Assembly (NCBI GenBank): GCA_020634515.1
Contig: JACKBL010000001.1
Coordinates: forward strand, 186,001 to 250,000
DNA: 64,000 nt
Direction: 5' to 3'
Origin: Ardenticatenales bacterium
GTDB taxonomy: Bacteria > Chloroflexota > Anaerolineae > Promineifilales > Promineifilaceae
Below, in pieces: positions 1-8,633 of the stretch. The notes below the pieces were generated by a model that saw only the letters and a program-made list of their open reading frames with translations, did no database searches and was not told the DNA's origin. A program made the translations under genes and the position numbers. Position 1 is the first letter of the stretch. The number at the start of each line of letters is the position of its first letter.

Positions 1-11
1 GGGGGTGACTG

Positions 12-42
12 CGTTTTGCCCACGGCTGGTGGGCGTTTTTTA
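12..42 (+). terminator. Rho-independent terminator of an upstream gene outside the window
   Basis: A GCCCAC/GTGGGC stem with a five-base loop is followed by a run of six T on the + strand. On the minus strand the hairpin has no T tract, so it most likely ends a + strand gene lying before base 1. Confidence 0.55.
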
Positions 43-537
43 GACGTTGGGGTGTGGTTTGGCGGGGATGGCCTGGTTTTCGATCTGGTGTTTGAGGCAG
101 GTGAAGAAGGATAGGCTTTGTTTTTGGATGATGGGATGGAGGAGGTGAGGGGGAATGCCGGCATAATTTCCCCACAAATGTACGTCCATACGCCATTGCA
201 TCCTGGTTACGCCCGCGGTCCCATTCACCAAATGCATCCGATTGTGCGCCACGATTTGATGTTCCGCGCCCTGGATGGCCGTTGGTGGCCCCACCGCCAC
301 GCGCACTTGCAGTGCTGCTTGCCACGGCGCGGTCCGGTCCAACCAGGCACCTTCCGCCGCGCACGGCAGGCGCACCTGCCCCACGGGCACGATCAACGTT
401 GCCAGAAAACGACCTGGCTCTACCACGTCTAGCGACTCCAATCCCGCCACGCACCCCCCCATGGCCCGGGCATCGGTAATGAACTGCCATACCACATCCG
501 GCGTTGCCCGAATGTTCACATCAATCTCGAAGCGCAT
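40..537 (-). CDS. SRPBCC / CoxG-like small ligand-binding-fold protein
   Basis: This encodes about 165 residues when started at the internal ATG giving MRFEIDVN, which overlaps the upstream stop by about 17 bases. The N-terminal pattern (EIDVNI-x-ATPDVVWQFITD, then GGCVAGLES) resembles the START/SRPBCC fold of the CoxG family of carbon monoxide dehydrogenase accessory proteins. No CO dehydrogenase genes are nearby, so a CoxG role is not supported; a general hydrophobic-ligand or membrane-associated role is more likely. It is the last gene of a tightly packed minus-strand group with the DUF1997-like gene and phaR. A longer reading frame reaches 600, but its first 21 residues are proline- and arginine-rich and lie inside the upstream gene. 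Confidence 0.55.
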   Translation of the reverse strand: MRFEIDVNIRATPDVVWQFITDARAMGGCVAGLESLDVVEPGRFLATLIVPVGQVRLPCAAEGAWLDRTAPWQAALQVRVAVGPPTAIQGAEHQIVAHNRMHLVNGTAGVTRMQWRMDVHLWGNYAGIPPHLLHPIIQKQSLSFFTCLKHQIENQAIPAKPHPNV

Positions 538-1087
538 GCCCGTTTCGCTGCGCCTCCTGCCAGGCGGGAAAGGCGGCAATTGACCGTTCGATAAAGCCAT
601 CTACGATTTCGCGCAGTCGCCATTGGGTGATATTTTGCGCGATACCCTCGACCATGACTGCCGGCATAAATCGCAATCCCTTGGGACGAGGAAGATTGGC
701 GAGCAGTTCAAATGTGTACTCAATTATCGTCCGCCGTGCCCCGTCAGGAACGAATACCGACTCGCTGGCATAATATCCCTGAACCTGGGAGGAATTGAAA
801 GATGCCTTGGCCTTGACGGGCGTGAACCCATCAACCGGCACCACACGAATAACGCCCTCATCCTCGGACACAACCATCTGCACGTCACAAACAATCGTGA
901 TTTCGTAAGCCCCCATTTCCGTTGCGCTGTAGATCATACGAAATTTTTCGTCGCCTAGCGGTTCGTGCATATTGATGTGTGGGAGAAAATCTACAAGTCG
1001 GGTGAGGTCACGATAGAAATTGATCGCCGTCTGGATGTCGGCGGGAAAGGTAAAAGTGCGGCTGTTCGACCCCGCAATCTTCATCAT
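521..1087 (-). CDS. DUF1997-like (SRPBCC-superfamily) protein
   Basis: This is a 188-residue protein beginning MMKIAGSNSRTFTFPADIQ, with the length and spacing of the DUF1997 family (START-like helix-grip fold): an N-terminal ligand-cavity strand, FYRDLTRLVDFLPHI, and a C-terminal long helix (ITQWRLREIVDGFIE). The start codon overlaps the phaR stop (ATGA), which indicates translational coupling. Two START-fold proteins in a row directly after a PHA regulator suggest a lipid or granule-surface role, but that is inference. The biochemical function is unknown. Confidence 0.55.
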   Translation of the reverse strand: MMKIAGSNSRTFTFPADIQTAINFYRDLTRLVDFLPHINMHEPLGDEKFRMIYSATEMGAYEITIVCDVQMVVSEDEGVIRVVPVDGFTPVKAKASFNSSQVQGYYASESVFVPDGARRTIIEYTFELLANLPRPKGLRFMPAVMVEGIAQNITQWRLREIVDGFIERSIAAFPAWQEAQRNGHALRD

Positions 1088-1668
1088 AGCGACTGCTCTC
1101 TCTCCTCGTCTTCGTTGGGGATGACCAGTTGATTCAAGTGCTCCAATTTGCTTGTGAGCACATCAAGCTGGCCTGCCAGGCTGGCAATATCTTGCTGCGT
1201 GGGCAATCCACGCATTCTTAGCAGTTCCTCCAGGCGCTCCTCCGTTGCGGGAAAGTCGGGCAGGCGGCGTGTTTGCGCCAGCAATTTGTCGCGCAGCCGG
1301 CGTCCCTCCTCTTCCGCCAACTCCCCCTTCTTGATCAACGCCTGAATGCGGCGCTCAATTTCATCATCCACCTGGCGAATCAGGTCCAACGGCGCGGCCA
1401 GGGCGCTGCGCAATGAACTCAATCGATCTCCCCCCGCCTTCACCAGTCCCGTCAATACGGACTGGGGCAGGAAGCCGCTTTTCTTTTTTTCTTGCTCAAA
1501 AATGATTTGGGTGAGCGTGAGCGTTGTCAGGTCTTCCCCCGTGCTGTGATCCATGACCTGAACTTCCTGACCATCACGGATCAATTCGGCAATACCATCC
1601 AGAGTAATGTACTTCTTGGCCTCTGTGTCATACAGTTTGCGATTCGGGTAACGCTTGATGATGGCCAT
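1084..1668 (-). CDS. phaR: Polyhydroxyalkanoate synthesis regulator PhaR
   Basis: This is a 194-residue protein. Residues 1-62 carry the PHA accumulation regulator DNA-binding domain (IKRYPNRKLYDTEAKKYITL, then IAELIRDGQEVQVMDHSTGED and LTQIIFEQEK). A long helical C-terminal part follows. The family binds PHA granules and represses phasin genes until polymer forms. The start at 1668 has a strong GGAGGG ribosome site seven bases upstream; the longer frame to 1755 lacks one. The C-terminal LPTQQDIASL...LTSKLEHL motif matches a motif in the phasin-like protein encoded just upstream, hinting at a shared granule- or partner-binding helix. Confidence 0.85.
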   Translation of the reverse strand: MAIIKRYPNRKLYDTEAKKYITLDGIAELIRDGQEVQVMDHSTGEDLTTLTLTQIIFEQEKKKSGFLPQSVLTGLVKAGGDRLSSLRSALAAPLDLIRQVDDEIERRIQALIKKGELAEEEGRRLRDKLLAQTRRLPDFPATEERLEELLRMRGLPTQQDIASLAGQLDVLTSKLEHLNQLVIPNEDEEREQSL

Positions 1669-1944
1669 TATTCCCTCCGTAGCGGACAATGGTCTGCAAA
1701 TCAGTGTGCGGGGCATGAATGTGGTCAGGTTCTCGCTGGGGGCCGGCAAACGCACACATCTGTTCCTGCCCGTGCATTGCGCTGCGGTTATTGCGGACGT
1801 GCGACCTGTTGCGTTAATGCCGGCATCAGGTTCACGGAAGTTATTATAGCCGAGCCAGACAACTTCGCCATCTGCCCATCAAGACTCGTCGTAAGACTCC
1901 TGGGCTATACCCTGCCCGATAGAGTACGCCCACGCCATCCTGAT
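1669..1944. other. Intergenic region upstream of phaR
   Basis: No gene is convincing here. The stretch probably carries the phaR promoter; I see one TGCCGGCA octamer near 1818 and no clear repeat. Confidence 0.4.
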
Positions 1945-1976
1945 ACAAAAAAGGGAGATGGGGTTGCCATCTCCCT
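1945..1976 (-). terminator. Rho-independent terminator of the phasin-like gene
   Basis: A nine-base-pair GGGAGATGG/CCATCTCCC stem with a short loop is followed on the minus strand by six T. It lies about 100 bases beyond the stop of the phasin-like gene and separates it from phaR. Confidence 0.8.
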
Positions 1977-2076
1977 GACTGCCGCCTTCCCCAAAAGCTG
2001 TTTCGCGCTTCCGGGAAGGCTTGTTGAGGAACTTTTGCCGGCCTTGACACGGCTCAAGCCCCGCGCCGGTGCCCAA

Positions 2077-2490
2077 TCAGGCAGTTGTCTTTCTCAGTTC
2101 GTCTACCTTTCGGTTGAGGGCATTGACTCGCGTCGTCAACTCCTTGATGTCCTCGCGCGTGGGCACGTTCATGCGTGTCAGCAACTCTTCCAGCCGTTTG
2201 TCCAGCTCAGCTTCGGCTTTATCCGTCGCCTCCCGCGCCTGGCTCTTACGCTGTTTCATCAGGTCGTCCAGCATTTTGCGCCCGTCTTTCTCCAGCGACT
2301 CGCCCCGCTCAACCAGTTTGTTAAAAAACTCCACAAGCCAATCTTGCGACTCATCCAGGGTGTCCTGCCCCCAAGAAATGAATCCCAGGCCCGCTAGCAC
2401 CATTTTGCGGGTGCTGCTGACAACCATATTTTCTTTTTCTTCCACAACTTCGATCATTTGTGGCTTTGCGCCGTTTGTCTTTGTCATCAT
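2077..2490 (-). CDS. Phasin-like PHA granule-associated protein
   Basis: This encodes about 137 residues, almost entirely helical and highly charged. The region SSTRKMVLAGLGFISWGQDTL resembles PhaI/PhaF-type phasins, which coat PHA granules. The heptad-rich C-terminus (MNVPTREDIKELTTRVNALNRKVDEL) is the same class of oligomerisation motif as in the adjacent PhaR. A GGAGG site sits five bases before the first of two tandem ATG codons (2490 and 2487); either may be used. No PHA synthase lies in the window, so it must be encoded elsewhere if granules form. Phasin assignment is by motif style only. Confidence 0.7.
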   Translation of the reverse strand: MMTKTNGAKPQMIEVVEEKENMVVSSTRKMVLAGLGFISWGQDTLDESQDWLVEFFNKLVERGESLEKDGRKMLDDLMKQRKSQAREATDKAEAELDKRLEELLTRMNVPTREDIKELTTRVNALNRKVDELRKTTA

Positions 2491-2946
2491 TATTACCTCC
2501 AGGATAGCGATGCGATTGATCGCGTAAGGGTGCATCCGTCAATGGATTTAGGCCAATCCAGGAAAATATCGATCCGGAAAAGGCGCGATTTTCTGGATTG
2601 GCTTGAGGCTTTTTCGGTATGGAATAGGATCATTCAAATTCCGAACAAGCCTTAGATCGACCGATGCGCCGGATGGGTCCTTGTCCCTGGCAGAGTCCAG
2701 TGTCGAGCCTGAACCAGCCCTGATTGTCGTTTTCAAGTCCGCGACCACCGATAGTGGACAGCCTTTCTTCAGTTGTCACGCGGCGCAACAAGAGCTTATG
2801 ACGCACCGCGTTATGAGCAATATAACATGCCCGGCGAAAGAAGTCAATAGACGATGCGGTATCTCTTTAGGAGCGGAAATTAAAGAAGCTGGCCATGTCA
2901 TTTCCTTACCGTTCCTTCAAACTGACGAGGCAATTCCGTACTTTAT
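2491..2946. other. Intergenic region with diverged repeat sequence
   Basis: No gene is seen. Bases 2525-2600 hold a diverged copy of the GCGCATCCGT...ACGGATGCGC repeat family found intact at 43976 and 60268. The rest probably holds the phasin promoter but no consensus is clear. Confidence 0.4.
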
Positions 2947-3055
2947 TTCATCGTCAGTCCTTAGTAACCGCCCAAAAGTAACTTCACGCTTTTTACGGAC
3001 GGTTACTGACAAGCTGTCCGCACATTTCCGCTAATTTAATTGCGGACAGCCACTT
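2947..3055. repeat. Two-hairpin dispersed repeat, copy 1
   Basis: This 110-bp element has two consecutive inverted repeats: AGTAACCG...CGGTTACT, then CTGTCCGC...GCGGACAG. A second copy lies at 36327-36439. In the second hairpin the C-G pair seen here is replaced by a T-A pair in copy 2, a compensatory change that suggests the folded form is selected or copied. Confidence 0.75.
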
Positions 3056-3077
3056 AGCAGTTACGAGAATTTGCTCA

Positions 3078-3181
3078 TGTACCAACAAACCTTCCCGGAA
3101 GCTCGATTTCAAGCCCCCAGCGTCTCGTCATTGAAGTCCTTGCGCGGCCAGACAGCTTCTGGGAAGGTGGTCGTGAACCGT
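3078..3181. repeat. CCTTCCCGGAAGCTC dispersed repeat, copy 1
   Basis: The motif ACCAACAAACCTTCCCGGAAGCTC, written here in parts, recurs with a similar downstream sequence (GCGTCTC, then a CTT/GGAAAG arm and GTGAACCG/GTGAGCCG) at 18146-18250. A shorter relative is at 59625-59670 and a fragment is at 13575. It contains an imperfect inverted repeat (TTCCCGGAAGCT and AGCTTCTGGGAAG). Confidence 0.65.
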
Positions 3182-3269
3182 TTTGACAACCATCAGCCGC
3201 CCCGCTAAACTACCCCCCGTTTCACCAACATTGGAAAGACCCGCATCCACCAACTAAAGGAGAAAATCC

Positions 3270-4127
3270 ATGCACCGCCTGGTTCGTATTTGTGTTTTGT
3301 TCCTTTTCGTTTTCCTGCTAGCAGCCTGTGGGCAGCCCGATCCACAGGTGCTGCGGCTGGCGACGACGACGAGTACGGATGATTCGGGTTTGCTGGGGGC
3401 GATATTGCCGGCATTTGAATCCGAATATAACGCGCGCGTGGATGTGGTCGCCGTGGGCACGGGACAAGCATTGGCGCTAGGAGAAGCGGGTGACGCGGAC
3501 GTGCTGCTGGTCCATGCCCGCGCCCGCGAAGACAAGTTCCTGGCTGATGGGCACGGAACGGCTCGCTTTGATGTAATGTACAACGATTTTGTGTTGGTCG
3601 GGCCGGCGGATGATCCTGCCGGCATTCAAGGTGAAACCCTGGCCGCCGCCGCCCTTGCCCACATCGCCGCCGCCCAGGCCCCCTTTGCCTCACGCGGTGA
3701 TGACAGCGGAACCCATATTAAAGAGATCAGTTTGTGGATGAATGCCGGCATCACCCCCGACCCCAACGCCGACTGGTACGCCTCCCTCGGCCAGGGCATG
3801 GGAGCAACCCTCACCTACGCCAACGAAGTCGGCGCGTACACCCTCACGGACCGAGGCACGTTCCTGTCGCAGCAAGCCAATCTGCCCAACCTGGTCGTTA
3901 TGGTCGGCGGCACGCAAATTGCCGGCAACGCCGACCCCGCCCTCCTCAACCCCTACGGCGTCCTCCTCGTCAACCCCGACAAAGGCGGCATCAACGAAGC
4001 GCTGGCCAAAGATTTCGCCGATTGGCTCACCTCCGTGGAAACGCAGCAAATCATCGCCGACTTTGGCGTAGACAAATTCGGGCAGCCCCTTTTCTACCCT
4101 GACTCACAACCGTGGCGCAACCGTTAG
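3270..4127 (+). CDS. tupA: Tungstate ABC transporter substrate-binding lipoprotein TupA
   Basis: This is a 285-residue lipoprotein: basic N-terminus, hydrophobic stretch 5-18 and lipobox LAAC with lipidated Cys20. The mature part begins with LRLATTTSTDDSGLLGAILPAFE, the typical TupA oxyanion-binding start, and contains HARAREDKFLADGHG and MYNDFVLVGPADDP, all family hallmarks. TupA captures tungstate (or molybdate) outside the cell and passes it to TupB. An AAAGGAG site lies seven bases before the ATG. The permease follows after 24 bases and the ATPase overlaps it, giving a complete tupABC operon. Confidence 0.9.
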   Translation: MHRLVRICVLFLFVFLLAACGQPDPQVLRLATTTSTDDSGLLGAILPAFESEYNARVDVVAVGTGQALALGEAGDADVLLVHARAREDKFLADGHGTARFDVMYNDFVLVGPADDPAGIQGETLAAAALAHIAAAQAPFASRGDDSGTHIKEISLWMNAGITPDPNADWYASLGQGMGATLTYANEVGAYTLTDRGTFLSQQANLPNLVVMVGGTQIAGNADPALLNPYGVLLVNPDKGGINEALAKDFADWLTSVETQQIIADFGVDKFGQPLFYPDSQPWRNR

Positions 4128-4151
4128 CCACGCACATTTCCGGCTTTTGAC

Positions 4152-4853
4152 ATGGATACTCTGCTGCGCGCCTTCCAGGAAGCCCTGCGCCTCCTCCTTT
4201 CCGGCGATCCGGCACTCTTCGCCGTCCTCCTCCTCACCTTGCGCGTCACGGGAACGGCCTTGCTTTTTGCCCTGCTTTTCGGACTGCCCCTGGGCACGAT
4301 CCTGGGGCTAAGCCCGCGCATCCCCGCCCTGGGCCTGTTGCAACCCCTCATCTACACAGGCATGGGGCTGCCCCCCGTGGTCGTGGGCCTGTTCGTCTAC
4401 CTGCTGCTCTCCAATCAAGGCGTGCTGGGCGGGTTGGACTGGTTGTTTACGCCGGCGGCCATGATCATGGCGCAAACCATCCTTGCCCTGCCCCTGGTCG
4501 TGGGGCTGACGATGACGGCGCTCCAGGGGGTGGATATGGAGTTGCGCTTGCAGATTGTGTCGCTGGGTGCGACGCGCTGGCAATTGGCGCGGGCCGTGCT
4601 GCATGAAGCCCGCATGGGCGTGTTGGCGGCGGTCCTGGCGGCCTTCGGCGGCATCATCTCCGAAGTGGGCGCGGTAATGCTGGTCGGCGGCAACATCGCC
4701 GGTCGCACGCGCGTGTTGACCACGGCTATCGTGCTGGAGACGCGCAAAGGGGATTTCGCCCTGGCGCTGGCGCTGGGCATTATCTTGCTGTCGTTGGCGT
4801 TTTGCGCCAACCTGGCGCTTTTTCATTTACAGTGGTGGGGGAAGGGGCGATGA
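4152..4853 (+). CDS. tupB: Tungstate ABC transporter permease TupB
   Basis: This is a 233-residue integral membrane protein with about five or six hydrophobic segments. The EAA-like cytoplasmic loop (LGATRWQLARAVLHEARMGVLAA) contacts the ATPase. GMGLPPVVVGLFVYLLLS and FGGIISEVGAVMLVGGNI are typical of TupB permeases. It is the second gene of the tupABC operon, and its stop overlaps the tupC start. Confidence 0.88.
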   Translation: MDTLLRAFQEALRLLLSGDPALFAVLLLTLRVTGTALLFALLFGLPLGTILGLSPRIPALGLLQPLIYTGMGLPPVVVGLFVYLLLSNQGVLGGLDWLFTPAAMIMAQTILALPLVVGLTMTALQGVDMELRLQIVSLGATRWQLARAVLHEARMGVLAAVLAAFGGIISEVGAVMLVGGNIAGRTRVLTTAIVLETRKGDFALALALGIILLSLAFCANLALFHLQWWGKGR

Positions 4854-5575
4854 GCCAGCCTCTTTACGCGCTGGCGGACGTGCGGCAGCAGTACGATGGT
4901 CGCCAGGTGCTGCGCATTGACCGCCTCACCGTGGCGCGCGGCGAAATCCTGGCGGTGATTGGTCCCAGCGGGGCGGGCAAGAGTACGCTGCTGCGGCTGC
5001 TCAATTTTCTGGAACCCCCCGCCGCCGGCGAGATCTGCTATGAGAACAGGCCGGTTTCCTGGCCGCCGCCGTTGTCCTTGCGCCGCCAGGTGACGACGGT
5101 TTTTCAGCGTCCGGGGTTGCTCAGTCGCAGCGTTGCCGGCAATATCGCCTACGGACTCTCTTTGCGTGGACAAAAACTGCCCCAGGCGGAACAGGATCGC
5201 TGGTTAGAACGACTGGGACTGCAACACCTGGCGCGCCAGCACGCGCGCCGCCTCTCCGCCGGGGAAGCGCAGCGGGTGGCACTGGCGCGGGCGCTGGTGA
5301 TGCAGCCGCGCGTGCTGCTGCTGGATGAACCGACCGCCAATCTGGACCCGTACAACGTGGGTCTGATTGAAACGATTGTGCGCGAGGAGAATGCCGCGCG
5401 CGGCATCACCGTGGTCCTGGTGACGCACAACATCTTTCAGGCGCGGCGCGTGGCGCACCGCACGGCGCTGCTGCTGCGGGGAGAAGTGGTCGAGGTGGGG
5501 GAAACGTCGGCTTTTTTCGCGCGCCCGACACAGGCGCAAACCGCCGCCTTTCTGCGCGGCGATCTGGTGTATTGA
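4850..5575 (+). CDS. tupC: Tungstate ABC transporter ATP-binding protein TupC
   Basis: This is a 241-residue ABC ATPase. Walker A is GPSGAGKST near residues 38-46, the Q-loop is VFQRP, the signature is LSAGEAQRVALARAL, Walker B is VLLLDEPTANLD and the H-loop is VLVTHN. It energises tungstate import through TupB. The chosen ATG overlaps the tupB stop (ATGA) and is preceded by a GGGGAAGGGG purine run; a longer frame from 4802 lies inside tupB. Confidence 0.88.
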   Translation: MSQPLYALADVRQQYDGRQVLRIDRLTVARGEILAVIGPSGAGKSTLLRLLNFLEPPAAGEICYENRPVSWPPPLSLRRQVTTVFQRPGLLSRSVAGNIAYGLSLRGQKLPQAEQDRWLERLGLQHLARQHARRLSAGEAQRVALARALVMQPRVLLLDEPTANLDPYNVGLIETIVREENAARGITVVLVTHNIFQARRVAHRTALLLRGEVVEVGETSAFFARPTQAQTAAFLRGDLVY

Positions 5576-5581
5576 AAGGCG

Positions 5582-5685
5582 GGACTCTGGCGTTTTTGCA
5601 GTGGAGGCTTCAGCCGGTCCACACATGGCGGTTGACCCGGCTAAAGCCTCGACTCCGTTCACCCTATGTGGAATTCGCCAGACTC
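5582..5685. repeat. MITE-like 104-bp element with GACTCTGGCG/CGCCAGACTC ends, copy 1
   Basis: The element begins GGACTCTGGCG and ends CGCCAGACTC, so its ends form terminal inverted repeats. An internal AGTGGAGGCTTCAGCCGG is followed by a second inverted arm (CCGGCTAAAGCCTC). A near-identical copy in the opposite orientation sits at 22225-22329 inside the DGR. It directly follows the tupC stop. No transposase is present; mobility would need one elsewhere. Confidence 0.75.
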
Positions 5686-5690
5686 AAGTT

Positions 5691-5726
5691 AAAAGGGTCC
5701 AATCTTCTCGATTGGACCCTTCTTCA
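5691..5726. terminator. Bidirectional terminator between tupC and the Kor operon
   Basis: A perfect 12-bp stem, AAGGGTCCAATC/GATTGGACCCTT, is flanked by short A/T runs on both sides. It lies between two convergent genes and probably serves both. Confidence 0.75.
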
Positions 5727-5733
5727 GGGGAAA

Positions 5734-6777
5734 TCAAAGCATCTGGTCCATGATTTGCGTCAGAGCGGACGCGGGTGGACGCAGTTTGTCGTCGGGGAGC
5801 AGGGCCAGCGGGTGCGTGTTCAATTCGCTCACTTCCGCGAATGAGGGGCGGCTGTCATCAAAGTAAACCAGGCCCGTGATGAATTCGCGGTTCTGCTCCG
5901 CTTGATAAAGGCGGGCCAGCGCCCGCGCCCGGTCGGTGGGATCGTAGTCCGCTTCCAATTTGCGCAGGACGATCATGGAGCCGTCATGGAGGGCGATCTC
6001 TTTGGCTTCGCCTGGGGCGTAGTCGTCGATCATGATCTCTTCCTGCCGGGGCACGAAGTCCAGTTCATGGAGTTGGATTTCATGCTCTTTGCCGTAGCTG
6101 TAGCTCTTGGTGGATTCGTCGTGGTTGTTGAAGGTGACGCAAGGGCTGATGATGTCCAGCACGGCGGTGCCGCGATGGTTCAGGGCGGCACTGAGGAGGG
6201 CGCGCACCTGTTTGGGATCGCCGGAGAAGGAGCGGGCGACGAAGCCACAACCGGCCTGGATGGCTTCGGCGCAGAGATCGATGGGGGGGTAGGGGTTTGT
6301 GCCGGCATATTTCAAAGTCTGACCCTGATCCGCCGTCGCCGAAAACTGCCCCTTCGTCAACCCATACACCCCGTTGTTCTCCACAATGTACACCAGGCGC
6401 ACATTGCGGCGGCACAAATGCTTAAACTGCCCCATGCCGATGCTGCCCGTGTCCCCGTCGCCGCTGACGCCGATGCCGCGTAGCGTATGGTTTGCCAGTA
6501 AAGCCCCCGTTGCCACTGACGGCATGCGCCCGTGCAGCGCGTTGAAACCATGCGACATGCCCAGGAAATAAGCGGGCGACTTGCTGGAACAGCCAATGCC
6601 GCTCAACTTAACGATCTCATTCTGGCGCAGGTTCAACTCATACGCCACAGCCGTGATCTGGCTGGCAATGGAATCATGCCCACAGCCCGCGCACAGAGTA
6701 GAAGGACGCCCCTTATAATCCGCCTGGGTCAACCCCAAAAGATTCGTTCTTGCCCCCCGTTGTGTTTGCGTCGCCAT
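5734..6777 (-). CDS. korB: 2-oxoacid:ferredoxin oxidoreductase, beta subunit (set 1)
   Basis: This is a 347-residue TPP-binding beta subunit. CAGCGHDSI near the N-terminus is the cysteine motif, SGIGCSSKSPAYF follows, and GDGDTGSIGMGQFKHLCRRN with NNGVYGLTKGQFSAT forms the TPP/Mg site. The enzyme oxidatively decarboxylates a 2-oxoacid (2-oxoglutarate or a relative) to the acyl-CoA and reduces ferredoxin; the exact substrate cannot be read. An AAGGAG site precedes the ATG, which overlaps the alpha-gene stop by one base. The upstream extension to 6816 is inside the alpha gene. Confidence 0.88.
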   Translation of the reverse strand: MATQTQRGARTNLLGLTQADYKGRPSTLCAGCGHDSIASQITAVAYELNLRQNEIVKLSGIGCSSKSPAYFLGMSHGFNALHGRMPSVATGALLANHTLRGIGVSGDGDTGSIGMGQFKHLCRRNVRLVYIVENNGVYGLTKGQFSATADQGQTLKYAGTNPYPPIDLCAEAIQAGCGFVARSFSGDPKQVRALLSAALNHRGTAVLDIISPCVTFNNHDESTKSYSYGKEHEIQLHELDFVPRQEEIMIDDYAPGEAKEIALHDGSMIVLRKLEADYDPTDRARALARLYQAEQNREFITGLVYFDDSRPSFAEVSELNTHPLALLPDDKLRPPASALTQIMDQML

Positions 6778-8606
6778 TATGCTTGCTCCTTTTCCTGTAT
6801 GGCTTCCACCACCCAACGCGCCGTCAAAGGCATTCCATCCAGATGCGCCAATGACACCAGTTTTGTGGCCATGTCCGGCATTTCCGTCGTCAGAATATTG
6901 TGCATTTGTCCATCGCGGTTTAGCTCTACCACGTAGACACGTTCATGCCGCGCCACGAAATCGCGCACATCCCCATTGATGGGCAGTGCCCGCAGGCGCA
7001 TGAAGCTCGTGGGTACGCCCGCCGCCGCCAGTCGGTCGCGGGCTTCGTCAATGGCGTACATGGTTGTGCCATAGCCGATAATGCCAATCTCCGCGCCTTC
7101 TGTTGTATCCGTTATGGGCGCGGGCACAAGCGTGCGCGCCGTATCGAATTTATGCGCCAGGCGGGCCATATTGGCCTGCCAATGGTCGGGCCGTTCACTG
7201 TAAACGGCGGCATCATTATGTCCCGTGCCGCGGGTGAAGTACGCCGCCAGTGGGTTTTCATTGCCCGGCAGGGTGCGGTAGGCAATGCCATCCCCATCCA
7301 GGTCCCGATAGCGGGCAAATCCGTTCGCCGCCACCTCTTCCGCGCTCAAAACCTTGCCCCGCTTAATCGGCTCGGTGGGATAGGCGAACGGCTCGGTCAT
7401 CCAGTTGTTCATGCCCAGGTCCAGGTCGCTCAGGACCATCACCAGCGTTTGCAATTCGTCCGCCAGGTTCAGCGCCGTGGTGCCAAACTCAAAGCATTCG
7501 CCGACGCTGGCGGGCAGCAGCAACACGTTCTTGGTGTCGCCGTGCCCCAGGTAGTAGGCAAACAGGGTGTCGCACTGGCCGGTGCGCGTGGGCAACCCCG
7601 TGCTGGGGCCGACGCGCTGGATGTCCCAGATAACGGCGGGGATTTCGGCGAAGTAGGAGAGGCCGGCGAACTCGGCCATGAGCGAAATGCCCGGCCCGGA
7701 GGTGGCCGTCATGGCGCGCGCGCCGGCCCAACCGCCGCCAATGACCATGCCAATGGCCGCCAGTTCGTCTTCCGCCTGGATGACGACGAAGTTGTTTTCG
7801 CCTGTTTCCGGGTTGCGTCGCAGCCGGGGCAGGTAGTCGTTGAGGCTGTCCACAAGGCTGGTGGAGGGCGTGATGGGGTACCAGGCGACCAGGGAGACGC
7901 CGCCGAAGACCGCGCCCAGCGCCGCCGCTTCGTTGCCCGTGATCAGAATCTGGCCTGCCGTGGCATCCATCGGTTCGACACGATAGGGGTCTTGCTTTCG
8001 CAGATTTTCCACGGACCAGTCATAGGCCAGGCGCACGATCTGCATGTTGCTATCCACCAACTTCTGCCGCCGCCCAAAGAGATAGCCCAACGCTTCTTCG
8101 ATTCTGTCCAGTTCAATACCCAGCAGGAAGGAAACCGCGCCCACGTACACCATGTTTGCCATGTAGTCGCGGATGCGCCCGCGCACGCCGGCGGCGCGCA
8201 GGAACTGGTTCACGGGGATGCCATACATGGTCACGTCGTCTCGCTGAGGAGGATTGCGCCAGTCGGCGTTGTAGATGCATACGCTGTGTGCCGGCATTTC
8301 CTGCAAATCCTGCAACGCCGTCACCTCATTGAAAGCTACCAAAATCTCCGACGTTTCCCGTCGTGCCACATACCCCTTGTCGCTCACGCGAATCTGATAC
8401 CAGGTCGGCAGTCCCTGGATATTAGACGGGAAGATATTCTTCCCATTCACGGGAATGCCCATTTTGAACAAGGCGCGCAGCAGCGTCAGATTAGATGTCT
8501 GGCTCCCTGTTCCATTCGTCGTGGCAACGTTTATGGCGAAGTCATTTACAATAGACCTCTCCATGGCTGCCGATTCAGTTGGCGCTGTCCGCGCTTCATT
8601 GAGCAT
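6777..8606 (-). CDS. korA: 2-oxoacid:ferredoxin oxidoreductase, fused gamma-alpha subunit (set 1)
   Basis: This is a 609-residue fusion. Residues 25-200 are the gamma domain (VATTNGTGSQTSNLTLLRALFKMGIPVNGKNIFPSN). After a linker come the alpha pyrimidine-binding region (ITGNEAAALGAVFGGVSLVAWYPITPSTSL, EDELAAIGMVIGGGWAGARAMTATSGPG) and the C-terminal domain II (GYGTTMYAIDEARDRLAAAG). It is partner of the downstream beta subunit. An AAAGGAG site lies six bases before the ATG. The start context and 87-bp gap suggest this pair is a separate transcription unit, or a second cistron pair after set 2. Confidence 0.88.
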   Translation of the reverse strand: MLNEARTAPTESAAMERSIVNDFAINVATTNGTGSQTSNLTLLRALFKMGIPVNGKNIFPSNIQGLPTWYQIRVSDKGYVARRETSEILVAFNEVTALQDLQEMPAHSVCIYNADWRNPPQRDDVTMYGIPVNQFLRAAGVRGRIRDYMANMVYVGAVSFLLGIELDRIEEALGYLFGRRQKLVDSNMQIVRLAYDWSVENLRKQDPYRVEPMDATAGQILITGNEAAALGAVFGGVSLVAWYPITPSTSLVDSLNDYLPRLRRNPETGENNFVVIQAEDELAAIGMVIGGGWAGARAMTATSGPGISLMAEFAGLSYFAEIPAVIWDIQRVGPSTGLPTRTGQCDTLFAYYLGHGDTKNVLLLPASVGECFEFGTTALNLADELQTLVMVLSDLDLGMNNWMTEPFAYPTEPIKRGKVLSAEEVAANGFARYRDLDGDGIAYRTLPGNENPLAAYFTRGTGHNDAAVYSERPDHWQANMARLAHKFDTARTLVPAPITDTTEGAEIGIIGYGTTMYAIDEARDRLAAAGVPTSFMRLRALPINGDVRDFVARHERVYVVELNRDGQMHNILTTEMPDMATKLVSLAHLDGMPLTARWVVEAIQEKEQA

Positions 8607-8633
8607 ATATACTCCTTTGGTAAATCATACGTA

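Noticed and set aside
3270..6777. Functional link between tungstate uptake and the neighbouring Kor genes
   Set aside because: The genes are convergent with a terminator between them, and Kor-type enzymes use TPP and Fe-S clusters rather than tungsten.
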